A stretch of 64,000 nucleotides of DNA from NCBI RefSeq assembly GCF_026168105.1, contig NZ_LBMW01000006.1, forward strand, positions 207,286-271,285, given 5' to 3'. The translations under genes were made by a program, and so were the position numbers. The stretch comes from Streptomyces hygroscopicus (GTDB lineage Bacteria; Actinomycetota; Actinomycetes; Streptomycetales; Streptomycetaceae). Numbering within the stretch: the stretch's first letter is position 1; every line of letters begins with the position of its first letter. Positions 9,755 to 18,605 of this stretch are shown piece after piece. A model generated the notes under the pieces. It had not been told where the DNA came from and made no database searches. It saw nothing but the letters and a program-made list of their open reading frames with translations.

Positions 9755-9856
9755 TGCTTGTGAAGACTCCCGGGGATCGATGGGGACGGGCCGGCGGGCG
9801 GCACTGTCGTCGAGGGTGGTGGTCGGGTGACGGGTCGGCCTGGCAGTGTGGCACGT

Positions 9857-10672
9857 ATGTGCGGACGGTATGCAGCGAGTCGGGGGCCCGAGGATCTCGC
9901 AGGAATCTTCGACATCGAGAAGTGGGATCCCGAGGAGACCCTGGCGCCCGACTACAACGTGGCTCCGACAAAGGAGGTCTACGCGGTCCTGGACCGTCCT
10001 GTGAAGGACGCCGAAGACCAGCGGCCGGTTCGCCAGCTGCGCAGACTCAAGTGGGGCCTCGTACCGTCCTGGGCCAAGTCGCCCGAGGGCGGCGCTCGGA
10101 TGATCAACGCCCGCGCGGAGACGGTGCACGAGAAGCCCTCCTACCGCCGCGCGTTCACGGCCCGCCGCTGCATCCTGCCCGCCGACGGCTACTTCGAGTG
10201 GGTCACCGGCACACAGGAGCGGGACCTGGAGGTCGAGGGCAGGAAGAAGCGGCCGCGCAAGCAGCCGTACTTCGTGCTGCCCGCCGACGGCTCGGTCTTC
10301 GCGATGGCGGGCCTGTACGAGTTCTGGCGGGACAGGACCCTGCCCGACGACCATCCCGGGGCCTGGTGGGTGACCTGCTCGGTGATCACGACGGAGGCGG
10401 AGGCGACGCCGCTGGCCGTGGCCCCGGCCGAGGGCCCCTCCTCCCTGTCCGACATCCATCCGCGTATGCCGCTGATGCTCACCCCGGACCGCTGGGACGC
10501 CTGGCTCGACCACTCCCGCACCGACGTCGACGACCTGCGCTCCCTGCTGGACGCGCCGCCGGCCGGACTGATGCGCGCCTTTCCGGTCTCCACGGCGGTC
10601 AGCAACGTCCGCAACAACGGCCCGGAGCTCCTGAAGGAGCTCGCAGCGCCCGAAGAGGGCACACTGTTCTGA
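9857..10672 (+). CDS. SRAP-domain abasic-site protein (HMCES/YedK family)
   Basis: The 271-residue protein starts Met-Cys-Gly-Arg-Tyr. Cys2 becomes the N-terminal nucleophile that crosslinks abasic sites in single-stranded DNA, so the ATG at 9857 is fixed by function. Other signatures are YNVAPT, MINARAETV, RRCILPADGYFEW and HPRMPLML (active-site His). The protein shields AP sites at replication forks. It is followed at 1 bp by a hydrolase gene. Confidence 0.93.
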   Translation: MCGRYAASRGPEDLAGIFDIEKWDPEETLAPDYNVAPTKEVYAVLDRPVKDAEDQRPVRQLRRLKWGLVPSWAKSPEGGARMINARAETVHEKPSYRRAFTARRCILPADGYFEWVTGTQERDLEVEGRKKRPRKQPYFVLPADGSVFAMAGLYEFWRDRTLPDDHPGAWWVTCSVITTEAEATPLAVAPAEGPSSLSDIHPRMPLMLTPDRWDAWLDHSRTDVDDLRSLLDAPPAGLMRAFPVSTAVSNVRNNGPELLKELAAPEEGTLF

Positions 10673-10673
10673 C

Positions 10674-11309
10674 GTGACCGATGTGACAGAGAGCGTGCAG
10701 ACCGACGCCGGTACGGCCCGTGTCACCTGGCACCGGGCGCGGGAGGCGAAGCTCGTGCTCGCCGTCGGGCACGGTGCCGGTGGCGGCGTCGAGGCGCGCG
10801 ACCTCAGGGCCCTGGCCCAGGTGCTGCCCGCGCACGGCGTGAGCGTCGCCCTGGTGGAGCAGCCCTGGCGTGTCGCCGGGAAGAAGGTGGCGCCCGCGCC
10901 CAGGACGCTGGACACGGGCTGGCACGGGGTCTGGCCCGCCCTGGCGAAGCCCGGACTTCCGGTGGTCGCCGGCGGCCGCAGCGCCGGGGCCCGGGTCGCC
11001 TGCCGCACGGCCGCCGGCCTCGGTGCCGCCGCGGTCCTCGCACTGAGCTTCCCCCTCCACCCGCCGGGCAGGCCGGAGAAGTCGCGTGCCGAGGAGCTGC
11101 TCGGCACGGGGGTGCCCACGCTGGTCGTACAGGGCGGAAACGACCCGTTCGGCAGGCCGGCGGAGTTCCCGCAGGGGTCCTACGAACTCGTCGAGGTGCC
11201 CTGCGGCGATCATGGCTTCGCCGTCCCCAAGCACGCGGAGATCACCCAGGATCAGGCGTTGGAGATCGTCACCGACGCCGTGGTGAAGTGGACCGCGTCA
11301 CTCGGGTGA
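10674..11309 (+). CDS. Alpha/beta-hydrolase (KANL3/Tex30-like)
   Basis: The 211-residue single-domain hydrolase has a nucleophile elbow GGRSAGARVA (Ser at about residue 103), an acid-side LVVQGGNDPFG and a late His (CGDHGF). It lacks a signal peptide, so it is cytoplasmic. The GTG start is 1 bp after the SRAP stop codon, implying co-transcription and probably translational coupling. Substrate unknown. The gene ends just upstream of the SigR promoter. Confidence 0.78.
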   Translation: MTDVTESVQTDAGTARVTWHRAREAKLVLAVGHGAGGGVEARDLRALAQVLPAHGVSVALVEQPWRVAGKKVAPAPRTLDTGWHGVWPALAKPGLPVVAGGRSAGARVACRTAAGLGAAAVLALSFPLHPPGRPEKSRAEELLGTGVPTLVVQGGNDPFGRPAEFPQGSYELVEVPCGDHGFAVPKHAEITQDQALEIVTDAVVKWTASLG

Positions 11310-11314
11310 CGCCC

Positions 11315-11341
11315 GGGAATGCCGCGGAGCGGACCACTGTT
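11315..11341 (+). promoter_or_regulatory. SigR-dependent promoter (sigRp2)
   Basis: GGGAAT (11315-11320), exactly 18 bp, then GTT (11339-11341) matches the known SigR consensus GGGAAT-N18-GTT. It lies 59 bp upstream of the ATG of the long SigR isoform, the position of the autoregulated p2 promoter in S. coelicolor. Confidence 0.9.
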
Positions 11342-11399
11342 GTGGGGATCAGACAGCACGAGGCGTGCTGCACCGTAGGTACGAGAGGAAGTCCGCCGC

Positions 11400-12248
11400 A
11401 TGGGTTCGACCATCTGCCCGAACCGCAGCAGCAGCGCTGACCTGGACTGGACGGTGCTGCACGCGACGAAGACCGCCCCTATTCGGGCGGCGGCGGGCAA
11501 GGATGTTCGTCTATCCTCCGATTCCAGTGGGACCGCTTTCGGTTCTGCCATATCGCTGGAGGAGGTGGGTCCGGTCGCTGGGACCGACGCAGGGACCGAA
11601 CACGGCCAGGCGGAGCAGCCCGAGGGCCGGGGCACGGGCGCGGAGTCGTCCGCCGAGCGCAGCGCGCGCTTCGAGCGGGACGCGCTCGAATTCCTCGACC
11701 AGATGTATTCGGCCGCACTGCGGATGACGCGCAACCCGGCGGACGCCGAGGACCTGGTGCAGGAGACCTACGCGAAGGCGTACGCGTCCTTCCACCAGTT
11801 CCGCGAGGGCACCAACCTCAAGGCGTGGCTGTACCGGATCCTCACCAACACCTTCATCAACTCGTACCGCAAGAAGCAGCGCGAACCCCAGCGCAGCGCG
11901 GCCGAGGAGATCGAGGACTGGCAGCTCGCCCGCGCGGAGTCGCACATGTCGACCGGTCTGCGCTCCGCCGAGTCGCAGGCCCTCGACCACCTGCCCGACT
12001 CGGACGTCAAGGAAGCGCTGCAGGCGATTCCCGAGGAATTCCGCATCGCCGTCTATCTCGCGGACGTCGAGGGCTTTGCGTACAAGGAGATCGCCGACAT
12101 CATGGGGACACCCATCGGCACGGTGATGTCCCGGCTGCACCGGGGCCGCCGTCAACTGCGCGGCATGCTCGAGGACTACGCCCGCGAGCGCGGACTGGTC
12201 CCGGCCGGCGCCGGAGAGTCGAACGAAGCGAAAGGCTCGGGCTCATGA
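11400..12248 (+). CDS. sigR: ECF sigma factor SigR (long and short isoforms)
   Basis: This is the thiol-oxidative-stress ECF sigma factor. The ATG at 11400 gives 282 residues; an internal GTG at 11565 gives 227. The difference of 55 residues equals the N-terminal extension of the induced, unstable isoform described in S. coelicolor. Region 2 spans about residues 95-165 ([18 protein letters not shown]) and region 4 about 205-265 ([22 protein letters not shown]). GAGAGGAAG precedes the ATG. The SigR promoter upstream means only stress transcripts can encode the long form. The gene overlaps rsrA by 4 bp (ATGA). Confidence 0.95.
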   Translation: MGSTICPNRSSSADLDWTVLHATKTAPIRAAAGKDVRLSSDSSGTAFGSAISLEEVGPVAGTDAGTEHGQAEQPEGRGTGAESSAERSARFERDALEFLDQMYSAALRMTRNPADAEDLVQETYAKAYASFHQFREGTNLKAWLYRILTNTFINSYRKKQREPQRSAAEEIEDWQLARAESHMSTGLRSAESQALDHLPDSDVKEALQAIPEEFRIAVYLADVEGFAYKEIADIMGTPIGTVMSRLHRGRRQLRGMLEDYARERGLVPAGAGESNEAKGSGS

Positions 12249-12547
12249 GCTGCGGAGATCCGCACGAGACGGACTGCAGTGAGGTCCTCGATCATCTCTA
12301 CGAGTTCCTCGACAGCGAGATGCCGGACGTCGACCGCACCAAGTTCCAGCACCACTTCGAGGAATGCTCGCCGTGCCTGGAGAAGTACGGGCTCGAGGAG
12401 GCCGTGAAGAAGCTGGTCAAGCGGTGCTGCGGGCATGACGACGTACCGAGCGACCTCCGTGCGAAGGTCATGGGCCGTATCGAGCTGATCCGGTCGGGAC
12501 AGACGGTGCCCGAGCACGACGTGACCGCGTCACCGCAGGAGTCCTGA
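12245..12547 (+). CDS. rsrA: Zinc redox anti-sigma factor RsrA
   Basis: The 100-residue ZAS-family protein sequesters SigR and releases it on disulfide stress. All functional residues are present: C3, C11, the zinc-binding H37-x3-C41-x2-C44, and the C61-C62 pair. The cysteine at position 31 reported in S. coelicolor is Arg here. It overlaps the sigR stop codon by 4 bp, ensuring coupled synthesis. Confidence 0.94.
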   Translation: MSCGDPHETDCSEVLDHLYEFLDSEMPDVDRTKFQHHFEECSPCLEKYGLEEAVKKLVKRCCGHDDVPSDLRAKVMGRIELIRSGQTVPEHDVTASPQES

Positions 12548-12743
12548 ACTCCAGTTCGGAGTCGGTGGTCAAACCGCAACGGCTTGTCACCCGAATGTAC
12601 TAATCCGCGGGTCAGGGGCCCGCGGATTCCCCCAATGCCGCCCCCACACGCGGGCCTCCCCTCTAGGCTCCGGAGCCTGAAAGGGGCATGACCGGGCCCG
12701 CCCGGCTTCGGGACCGGGCGCGGGTTTCGGGGGGAGGTGCGTC

Positions 12744-14135
12744 ATGGGGCCCGTTCGGCCATGGGCACGCGTCTACGTCGGCTGTGCCGTCCTCGGCGCC
12801 CTGCTGTGCGTGTCGCCCGTACCGGACGTCCGAGCCCCCATGTGGGTGGTCGCCCTGCTCGCCGCGCTCTACGCCCTCTGTGAGCAGGTCCCCAGGTTCC
12901 GTCACGGCGGCCGCAGGCCCCCCGAGGGCATGGGCACCTTCTTTCCCGTGCTGCTCGCAGGGGCCTTTCTGCTGCCGCCCCCCGCCGCCGCGCTCGTGCC
13001 GCTGCCGGGTGCCCTGCTCGCCCGTGTCGCGCAGCGGCCGCGATGGCTGCGGCGGAGCTGGCAGGCCGCGCAGCTCGGCCTCGCCGTGTGCGCCGCCTCG
13101 CGTGTCCACTGGGCGCTGGGCGGGCGTGACGCCGTCGTCGGTCCCCGCTTCCCGTACGCGCTCGTGCCCGCCGGGGCCGCCGTAGTGGCGTTCTGCCTGG
13201 TGCTGACCGCACTCGACATGGGGATCCGGGCACTGGCCGAGGGGGTTCCGGTGCGGTGGGGGCGCTCCTTGCTCGAGCGAAGCCGGGAGTTCGGGGGAGC
13301 CTGGTGCGGGCTGTTCCTGCGCTCCCTCGGGCCCATCACCGTGCACGGGCTCGCCGGACTGATGATGGCCGTGCTGTGGCGCAGCCCGTACGGGCCGGTC
13401 GCCGCCCTGCTGGTGCTGCTGCCCATGTACGTGTCCTGCTGGGTCTTCGCCCAGTACCACCGGGAGCGGGCAGCCCACCAGGCGACGATCCGTGCGCTCG
13501 TCCAGGCCGTCGACATCAAGGACGGGTACACCCGCGGGCACAGCGAGCGGGTCGGGCAGGCGTCGATGATGATCGCGCGCGAACTCGGCATGGACGACGA
13601 CCGCGTCGAGGTGCTGCGGTTCGCCGGGATCCTGCACGACGTCGGCAAACTCGGCGTGCCCACGAGGCTGTTGCGCAAGGACGGTCCGCTCACCCCGCAC
13701 GAGCGGCGGATCATCGAGCTGCACCCCGAGTACGGCCATGAGATGGTCCGCGGCATCGGGTTCCTCGGTGAGGCGCGGTCCGCGATCCTGCACCATCACG
13801 AGCGGTTGGACGGCAGCGGATACCCGTACGGGCTGACGGGCCCTCAGATCCCCGAGTTCGCCCGGGTCGTGGCGGTCGCCGACGCCTTCGACGCGATGAC
13901 CTCGACCCGCTCCTACCGGCGCGCCCGTCCCGTCGCGGCGGCGTTGGAGGAACTGGAGCGGTGCGCCGGGTCCCAGTTCGACCCGGCGATGGTACGCGCG
14001 CTCATAGGCGCGCTGGACCGGCACGGCTGGCACCCGGCGGTGACCTCGGACGAGGTACGCGGAAACGTACCGCCTCCGGCTCTGCCCTCAGCGGGCCGGC
14101 CGACGGTGCAGCCGCACGGCGGGGGCCGCACATGA
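12744..14135 (+). CDS. Membrane HD-GYP-type phosphohydrolase
   Basis: The 463-residue protein has an N-terminal membrane region (six or so helices in residues 1-235) and a cytoplasmic HD-GYP-like domain from about 245. Metal motifs are HSERVG, the HD pair in GILHDVGKLG, HPEYG, HHHERLDGSGYP and ADAFDAMTS. HD-GYP proteins degrade cyclic dinucleotides; the DGSGYP signature supports this, but the substrate is not proven. GGGGAGGTG precedes the ATG. A copy of a 37-bp dispersed palindrome lies inside the coding sequence (13264-13300), encoding GRSLLERSREFGGAW between helices. The stop overlaps the next gene (ATGA). Confidence 0.85.
   Translation: MGPVRPWARVYVGCAVLGALLCVSPVPDVRAPMWVVALLAALYALCEQVPRFRHGGRRPPEGMGTFFPVLLAGAFLLPPPAAALVPLPGALLARVAQRPRWLRRSWQAAQLGLAVCAASRVHWALGGRDAVVGPRFPYALVPAGAAVVAFCLVLTALDMGIRALAEGVPVRWGRSLLERSREFGGAWCGLFLRSLGPITVHGLAGLMMAVLWRSPYGPVAALLVLLPMYVSCWVFAQYHRERAAHQATIRALVQAVDIKDGYTRGHSERVGQASMMIARELGMDDDRVEVLRFAGILHDVGKLGVPTRLLRKDGPLTPHERRIIELHPEYGHEMVRGIGFLGEARSAILHHHERLDGSGYPYGLTGPQIPEFARVVAVADAFDAMTSTRSYRRARPVAAALEELERCAGSQFDPAMVRALIGALDRHGWHPAVTSDEVRGNVPPPALPSAGRPTVQPHGGGRT
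13264..13300 (+). repeat. Dispersed imperfect palindrome, copy A (inside a gene)
   Basis: GCTCCTTGCTCGAGCGAAGC continues to GGGAGTTCGGGGGAGC. Its core GCTCGAGCG-AAG recurs at 36140-36177 and, inverted, at 39345-39380. Here it is read through in frame within the HD-GYP gene. Confidence 0.7.
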
Positions 14136-15376
14136 CGGCGTGCCGCCTGCCCCTCGTCCTCGCCCACGGGTCGGCCGCGTTCCTGGCCGCCGGCTCCCTG
14201 GCCCTCACGCTCTGGCGCGGCCTGGAGGAACCGGCCGTCGCCCTCGCCTTCGGGCTGCTCGTCGCGGCGGGGGAGCTGTCCCGGTGGAGCGGCAGCGACG
14301 AGCGGGAGCCCGCGCCCCTCGGGGCCGCCGGGGCGCTGTCCTACGCCCTGCTCGGGCAGAACGCCGGGCAGCCCACCCACCACGGGGTGCCGCAGGTCGT
14401 CACCGTGGTCCTCGCGGCCGCACTCGTCGGGTGCGTCCCGCACGTGGCCCGTGGCCGCGGATCCACCGCCGACCACCTCACCCGACGCCTCCTCACCGTC
14501 GCCTTCGCCGCGGTCTGCTTCCAACCCGTCTACCACCGGGGCGAGTCGCATGCCTGGGACGGCCCCGCCAGCGCCCTGCTCGTCGTCACCCTGCTGGTGC
14601 TCACCGCGCTGTGCGACGCGGTGCTGGCCGCCGCCCTGGCGCACTCCCGGACGCGCTGGCCGTTCGGGCCGCTGCTGTGCGACGAGTTGCGCGGCAGGCT
14701 CGGCATCGGCTCGGCCGTGTGCGCCACCGGCGCCGTGATGTCGCCGGCCGTCGCCGTCGTGGGCCTGTGGGCGCTGCCCGTCTTCTCGCTGCCGCTGGTG
14801 CTCACCCAGCTCTCCTACCGGCGCTACGCGGCCGTGCGCACCACCTACCGGCAGACCATCGCCTCCCTGGCACGCGCCACCGAGATCGCCGGGTACACGC
14901 CGGCCGGGCACGCCCGCCGCGTGGCCACGCTCAGCCGGGCCGTGGGGCGCGACCTGGGCCTGACCGAGCCCGAGCTGACCGTGCTGGAGTACGCGGCCCT
15001 CATGCACGACATCGGGCAGCTCAGCCTCGTCGACCCGGTGCCCGCCGGCGCCACCTCCACGCTGCCCGCCGAGGAACAGCGGCGGATCGCTCTGCTCGGC
15101 GGCGCGGTCGTACGCCAGACCGGGGTGGAGGCCGAGGTGGCGGTCGTCGTGGAGCGCCAGGCGGATCCGTACCGCGAACAGCCGGTCAGCGCCAGAATCG
15201 TCCGGGCCGTGAACGCGTACGAGGAGATGGTGCGGGAAGAAGCGGGGCCGGGAGGACCGCTGAGCGCGCTGGAGCGGCTGCGGCTCGCCTGCGCGCGTGA
15301 CTTCGAGCCCGAGGTCGTGGAGTCACTCGCCAGGGTGTTGCAGAGAGACGGTCTGACCTTGCCCGCAGTGGGGTAA
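14132..15376 (+). CDS. Membrane HD-domain protein, degenerate HD-GYP paralogue
   Basis: The 414-residue protein has the same architecture as its upstream neighbour: an N-terminal multi-helix membrane half (to about residue 235) and a C-terminal HD domain. The HD pair survives (LMHDIGQLS) with an upstream His (AGHARRV), but the downstream HHH and GYP motifs are missing and replaced by VVVERQADPYREQ. It may be a regulatory, catalytically weakened partner of the first protein. The start overlaps the preceding stop by 4 bp, so the pair is translationally coupled and may form a complex. Confidence 0.8.
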   Translation: MTACRLPLVLAHGSAAFLAAGSLALTLWRGLEEPAVALAFGLLVAAGELSRWSGSDEREPAPLGAAGALSYALLGQNAGQPTHHGVPQVVTVVLAAALVGCVPHVARGRGSTADHLTRRLLTVAFAAVCFQPVYHRGESHAWDGPASALLVVTLLVLTALCDAVLAAALAHSRTRWPFGPLLCDELRGRLGIGSAVCATGAVMSPAVAVVGLWALPVFSLPLVLTQLSYRRYAAVRTTYRQTIASLARATEIAGYTPAGHARRVATLSRAVGRDLGLTEPELTVLEYAALMHDIGQLSLVDPVPAGATSTLPAEEQRRIALLGGAVVRQTGVEAEVAVVVERQADPYREQPVSARIVRAVNAYEEMVREEAGPGGPLSALERLRLACARDFEPEVVESLARVLQRDGLTLPAVG

Positions 15377-15479
15377 CCCATGGGTAATGAGCGCCCGTCC
15401 GGCCGTACGTGGTTGGATGCGAGGAGAGGGTGTTCGGGGGCACAGCTCGGCCCGTGGCCCCCGCGGACGTCAAGGAATC

Positions 15480-15518
15480 GGCAGGCGGGAATCGCAAGGG
15501 ACTGGCAGGCGGGAATCG
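15480..15518 (+). repeat. 15-bp direct repeat at the TPR gene start
   Basis: GGCAGGCGGGAATCG occurs at 15480-15494 and 15504-15518, period 24. The second copy ends on the first base of the preferred GTG start codon. Confidence 0.7.
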
Positions 15519-16498
15519 TGAGGATCTTCGGGAAGGGACGGCACCGGCCCTCCGCCTCCTGGCGGCAGGCCACGGACCGCGCGTTCACGCTGATCGGTGA
15601 CGGCCGGTACGAGGACGCGGGAGCACTGCTGACCCGGGCCGCGGATCTGGAGCCATGGTTGTCGGAGTCCTGGTTCAACCTCGCCCTGCTGCACAAGTTC
15701 CGCCACGACTGGGAGCAGGCCCGCACCGCCGGCCTGCGTGCCGTGGCTCTGCTCGACCGGGAGACCGGCGCGCCCGACTGGTGGAACGTGGGCATCGCCG
15801 CCACCGCCCTGCAGGACTGGCCGCTCGCCCGCCGCGCCTGGCAGGCGTACGGCCTCCGGGTGCCGGGGGGCGCCGCCGTCTCCGGCGAGCCCACCGGGAT
15901 GGAGCTGGGCAGCGCGGCCGTTCGGCTGTCACCGGAGGGCGAGGCCGAGGTCGTGTGGGGGCGCAGGCTGGACCCCGCCCGGATCGAGGTGCTCTCCATC
16001 CCGCTGCCGTCCTCGGGGCGCCGCTGGGGCGAGGTCGTGCTGCACGACGGCGTACCGCATGGAGAGCGCACGACGGCCGCCGGGCACGCGTACCCCGTCT
16101 TCGACGAGATCGAGCTGTGGGCGCCCTCGCCGGTACCGACCTGGGTCGTCCTGCTGGAGGCCGCGACCGAGGAGGACCGGGACGCGCTGGAGCAGCTGGC
16201 CGCCGACGCCGGCTTCGCCGCCGAGGACTGGTCCTCGTCCGTGCGGCTGCTGTGCCGTATGTGCTCGGAGTCCCGGATGCCGTCGGACGAGGGCGACGGC
16301 GAGCACCTCGACCCCCACGACCACAGCGAGCCCGGGCATCCGGGACCGCTGGGGCACCGCACCGACGGGCAGCTGTGGGTGCCCGAGCGCGAGTGCGGCA
16401 TCGCGGCGCCCGCCTCGCTGGTGCGCGGGCTGCTTGACGGCTGGGTCGCGGACAGCCCGGACTCGCGGGACTGGCGGGATCTCGAAGAGGTCTGCTGA
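15518..16498 (+). CDS. Tetratricopeptide-repeat protein
   Basis: The 326-residue cytoplasmic protein begins with a TPR-like segment (residues about 15-110: GRYEDAGALLTRAADLEPW, SWFNLALLHKFRHDWEQA). A beta-rich region follows that resembles no family I can name, then CRMCSES plus an acidic His-rich loop (residues about 245-285). I chose the GTG at 15518 because homology-like TPR sequence starts just after it and codon bias is poorer upstream. Longer in-frame starts exist from 15380. It precedes the deformylase gene by about 100 bp. Function unknown. Confidence 0.65.
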   Translation: MRIFGKGRHRPSASWRQATDRAFTLIGDGRYEDAGALLTRAADLEPWLSESWFNLALLHKFRHDWEQARTAGLRAVALLDRETGAPDWWNVGIAATALQDWPLARRAWQAYGLRVPGGAAVSGEPTGMELGSAAVRLSPEGEAEVVWGRRLDPARIEVLSIPLPSSGRRWGEVVLHDGVPHGERTTAAGHAYPVFDEIELWAPSPVPTWVVLLEAATEEDRDALEQLAADAGFAAEDWSSSVRLLCRMCSESRMPSDEGDGEHLDPHDHSEPGHPGPLGHRTDGQLWVPERECGIAAPASLVRGLLDGWVADSPDSRDWRDLEEVC

Positions 16499-16600
16499 CG
16501 GGGTCCGTGCGCCCATGGATCCCGGGGAGGACACCCGGGGGCGCCCCGTAGGCTGTACTCGCAGGTTTAACCCATGGTTGCAGGAAGGCGTACGTCGGTC

Positions 16601-17251
16601 ATGGCGCAGCAGGACACCGATCAGCAGCACGCGGGCGTGCTCCCCGTGGACGACGAGGGCTTCGTCATCGACACCGAGGACGCGGAGGAGCGTGAGACCG
16701 CCTGGCGCGAGCGCGGCACCTCGCGGCCGATCACGGTGGTCGGGAACCCGGTGCTGCACAAGGAGTGCAAGGACGTCACCGAGTTCGACGAGGAGCTCCA
16801 GCAACTGGTCGCCGACATGTTCGCCAGCCAGCGCACCGCCGAGGGCGTGGGCCTCGCGGCCAACCAGATCGGCGTCGACCTGAAGGTCTTCGTCTACGAC
16901 TGCCAGGACGACGAGGGCGTACGGCACGTCGGTGTCGTCTGCAACCCGAGGCTGGTCGACCTGCCCGCCGACCGGCGCCGTCTCGACGACAGCAACGAGG
17001 GCTGTCTGTCCGTCCCGGCCGCGTACGCGCCGCTCGCGCGCCCCGACTACGCCGAGGTGACCGGACAGGACGAGAAGGGCAACCCGGTCAAGGTGCGCGG
17101 CACCGGCTATTTCGCCCGGTGTTTGCAGCACGAGACGGATCATCTGTACGGCTACCTCTACATCGACCGGCTGTCCAAGCGCGAGCGCAAGGACGCCCTG
17201 CGGCAGATGGCCGAGAACGAGCCCCGCTACCCCGTGGTGGCCAACGACTGA
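16601..17251 (+). CDS. def: Peptide deformylase
   Basis: The 216-residue Fe/Zn hydrolase removes the formyl group from nascent N-terminal Met. The three motifs are intact: [10 protein letters not shown] (about residue 84), EGCLSVP (about 132) and QHETDHLYG with HExxH-like metal ligands (about 175). It carries an N-terminal extension of about 40 acidic residues compared with the E. coli enzyme, as in other Streptomyces. The ATG at 16601 is chosen; an in-frame start nine codons upstream is weaker. A strong terminator follows. Confidence 0.95.
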   Translation: MAQQDTDQQHAGVLPVDDEGFVIDTEDAEERETAWRERGTSRPITVVGNPVLHKECKDVTEFDEELQQLVADMFASQRTAEGVGLAANQIGVDLKVFVYDCQDDEGVRHVGVVCNPRLVDLPADRRRLDDSNEGCLSVPAAYAPLARPDYAEVTGQDEKGNPVKVRGTGYFARCLQHETDHLYGYLYIDRLSKRERKDALRQMAENEPRYPVVAND

Positions 17252-17263
17252 GAGCCCTTGATG

Positions 17264-17302
17264 ACGACGCCTGGCCGGGGTCCTCTCCCGGCCAGGCGTC
17301 GT
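17264..17302 (+). terminator. Strong hairpin after def
   Basis: A perfect 16-bp stem (17264-17279 with 17287-17302) with a 7-nt loop lies 12 bp after the def stop codon. The 220 bp between it and the terpene synthase start (17303-17522) contain no gene; no clear promoter motif stands out. Confidence 0.88.
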
Positions 17303-17522
17303 TCATATGTGCGTCGTACATGCGATCCCTTGTACACCTGAACTGATCCATATTCAGTCAAATGGGCGAGATTCTCGGCACTGTCGGTGAGAGGGTGGAC
17401 CAAATCCGTTCCCAGACCGGTCAGTTGTGGTGCTGAATGGAAAGCGCGGGGATACGCAACGGCGTGCGCCCGGCACGGCGGGAGGGGCGTGTCGCCAACC
17501 GGCGGCTGAGAGGGGTTTGTTC

Positions 17523-18605
17523 GTGCCAGCTATCCCACACAGCACTTCATCGACGGCGACCGCGGTCGCGGTTCCACCGGCGCTGTCCCTACCGGTGATC
17601 GAGACCGCGTTTCCCCGTCGGCTGCACCCGTATTGGCCCTGCATGCAGGAGAAGACGCGTTGCTGGCTGCTGGAAAAGCGGCTCATGCCGGCTGACAAGG
17701 TCGAAGAGTATGCCGACGGGCTGTGCTACACCGACCTCATGGCGGGTTACTACATCGGGGCCCCCGACGAGGTACTGCAGGCGATAGGGGACTACAGCGC
17801 GTGGTTCTTCGTCTGGGACGACCGCCACGACCGTGACATCGTCCACCGGCGCCCGGCCGCCTGGCGGAGGCTCAGGACCCAGCTGCACGCGGCGCTGGAG
17901 GCCCCGCGGAACCATGTGCACCACCCGGACCCCCTGGTCGCGGGGTTCGCGGACAGCGTGGTGCGGCTGTACTCGTTCCTCGGCGCCACATGGAACGCGC
18001 GCTTCGCCCGGCACTTCCACGCGGTGATCGAGGCGTACGACCGGGAGTTCCGCAACCGCACCTCCGGCTGCGTCCCGACGGTGGACGCGTACCTCGAGCT
18101 CCGGCGGCTCACCTTCGCGCACTGGATCTGGACCGACCTGCTGGAGCCGAGCGCGGGACGGGAACTGCCCGACGCCGTGCGGAAACATCCCCCGTATCGG
18201 CGTGCGGCGCTGTTGAGCCAGGAATTCGCGGCCTGGTACAACGATCTGTGCTCGCTCCCCAAGGAAATAGCGGGCGACGAGGTCCACAATCTCGGGATCA
18301 GTCTCATCCATCACCAGGGACTGACGCTCGAAGAAGCCGTAAAGGAAATGCGGCGGCGAGTGGAGGAATGCATATCCGAATTCTTGGTCGCCGAAAAGGA
18401 GGCACTACGGTTCGCCGAAAGCCTCGCGGACGGTACCGTGCGCGGCCGGGAATTGAGCGCCGCTGTGCAGGCGATCGTCGGGAATATGCGGAACTGGTTC
18501 AGTGCCGTGTACTGGTTCCACCACGAATCAGGTCGCTACATGGTCGACAGCTGGGACGACCGCTCTACACCCCCGTACGTCAACAACGAAGCGGCAGGTG
18601 AGTAA
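17523..18605 (+). CDS. cyc1: Epi-isozizaene synthase
   Basis: The 360-residue class I sesquiterpene cyclase converts farnesyl diphosphate to (+)-epi-isozizaene. The Asp-rich metal motif D99-D-R-H-D and the NSE-type motif N240DLCSLPKE fall at exactly the residue numbers of the characterised S. coelicolor enzyme. The C-terminal lid [15 protein letters not shown] is also kept. The GTG at 17523 is preceded by GAGAGGGG at 7 bp and matches the family N-terminus ([19 protein letters not shown]). Its stop and the CYP start share one base (TAATG), giving tight coupling. Confidence 0.95.
   Translation: MPAIPHSTSSTATAVAVPPALSLPVIETAFPRRLHPYWPCMQEKTRCWLLEKRLMPADKVEEYADGLCYTDLMAGYYIGAPDEVLQAIGDYSAWFFVWDDRHDRDIVHRRPAAWRRLRTQLHAALEAPRNHVHHPDPLVAGFADSVVRLYSFLGATWNARFARHFHAVIEAYDREFRNRTSGCVPTVDAYLELRRLTFAHWIWTDLLEPSAGRELPDAVRKHPPYRRAALLSQEFAAWYNDLCSLPKEIAGDEVHNLGISLIHHQGLTLEEAVKEMRRRVEECISEFLVAEKEALRFAESLADGTVRGRELSAAVQAIVGNMRNWFSAVYWFHHESGRYMVDSWDDRSTPPYVNNEAAGE

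Noticed and set aside
15487..15513. Second SigR promoter (GGGAAT) before the TPR gene
   Set aside because: Eighteen bases downstream is GGG, not GTT, so the spacing and -10 do not fit.
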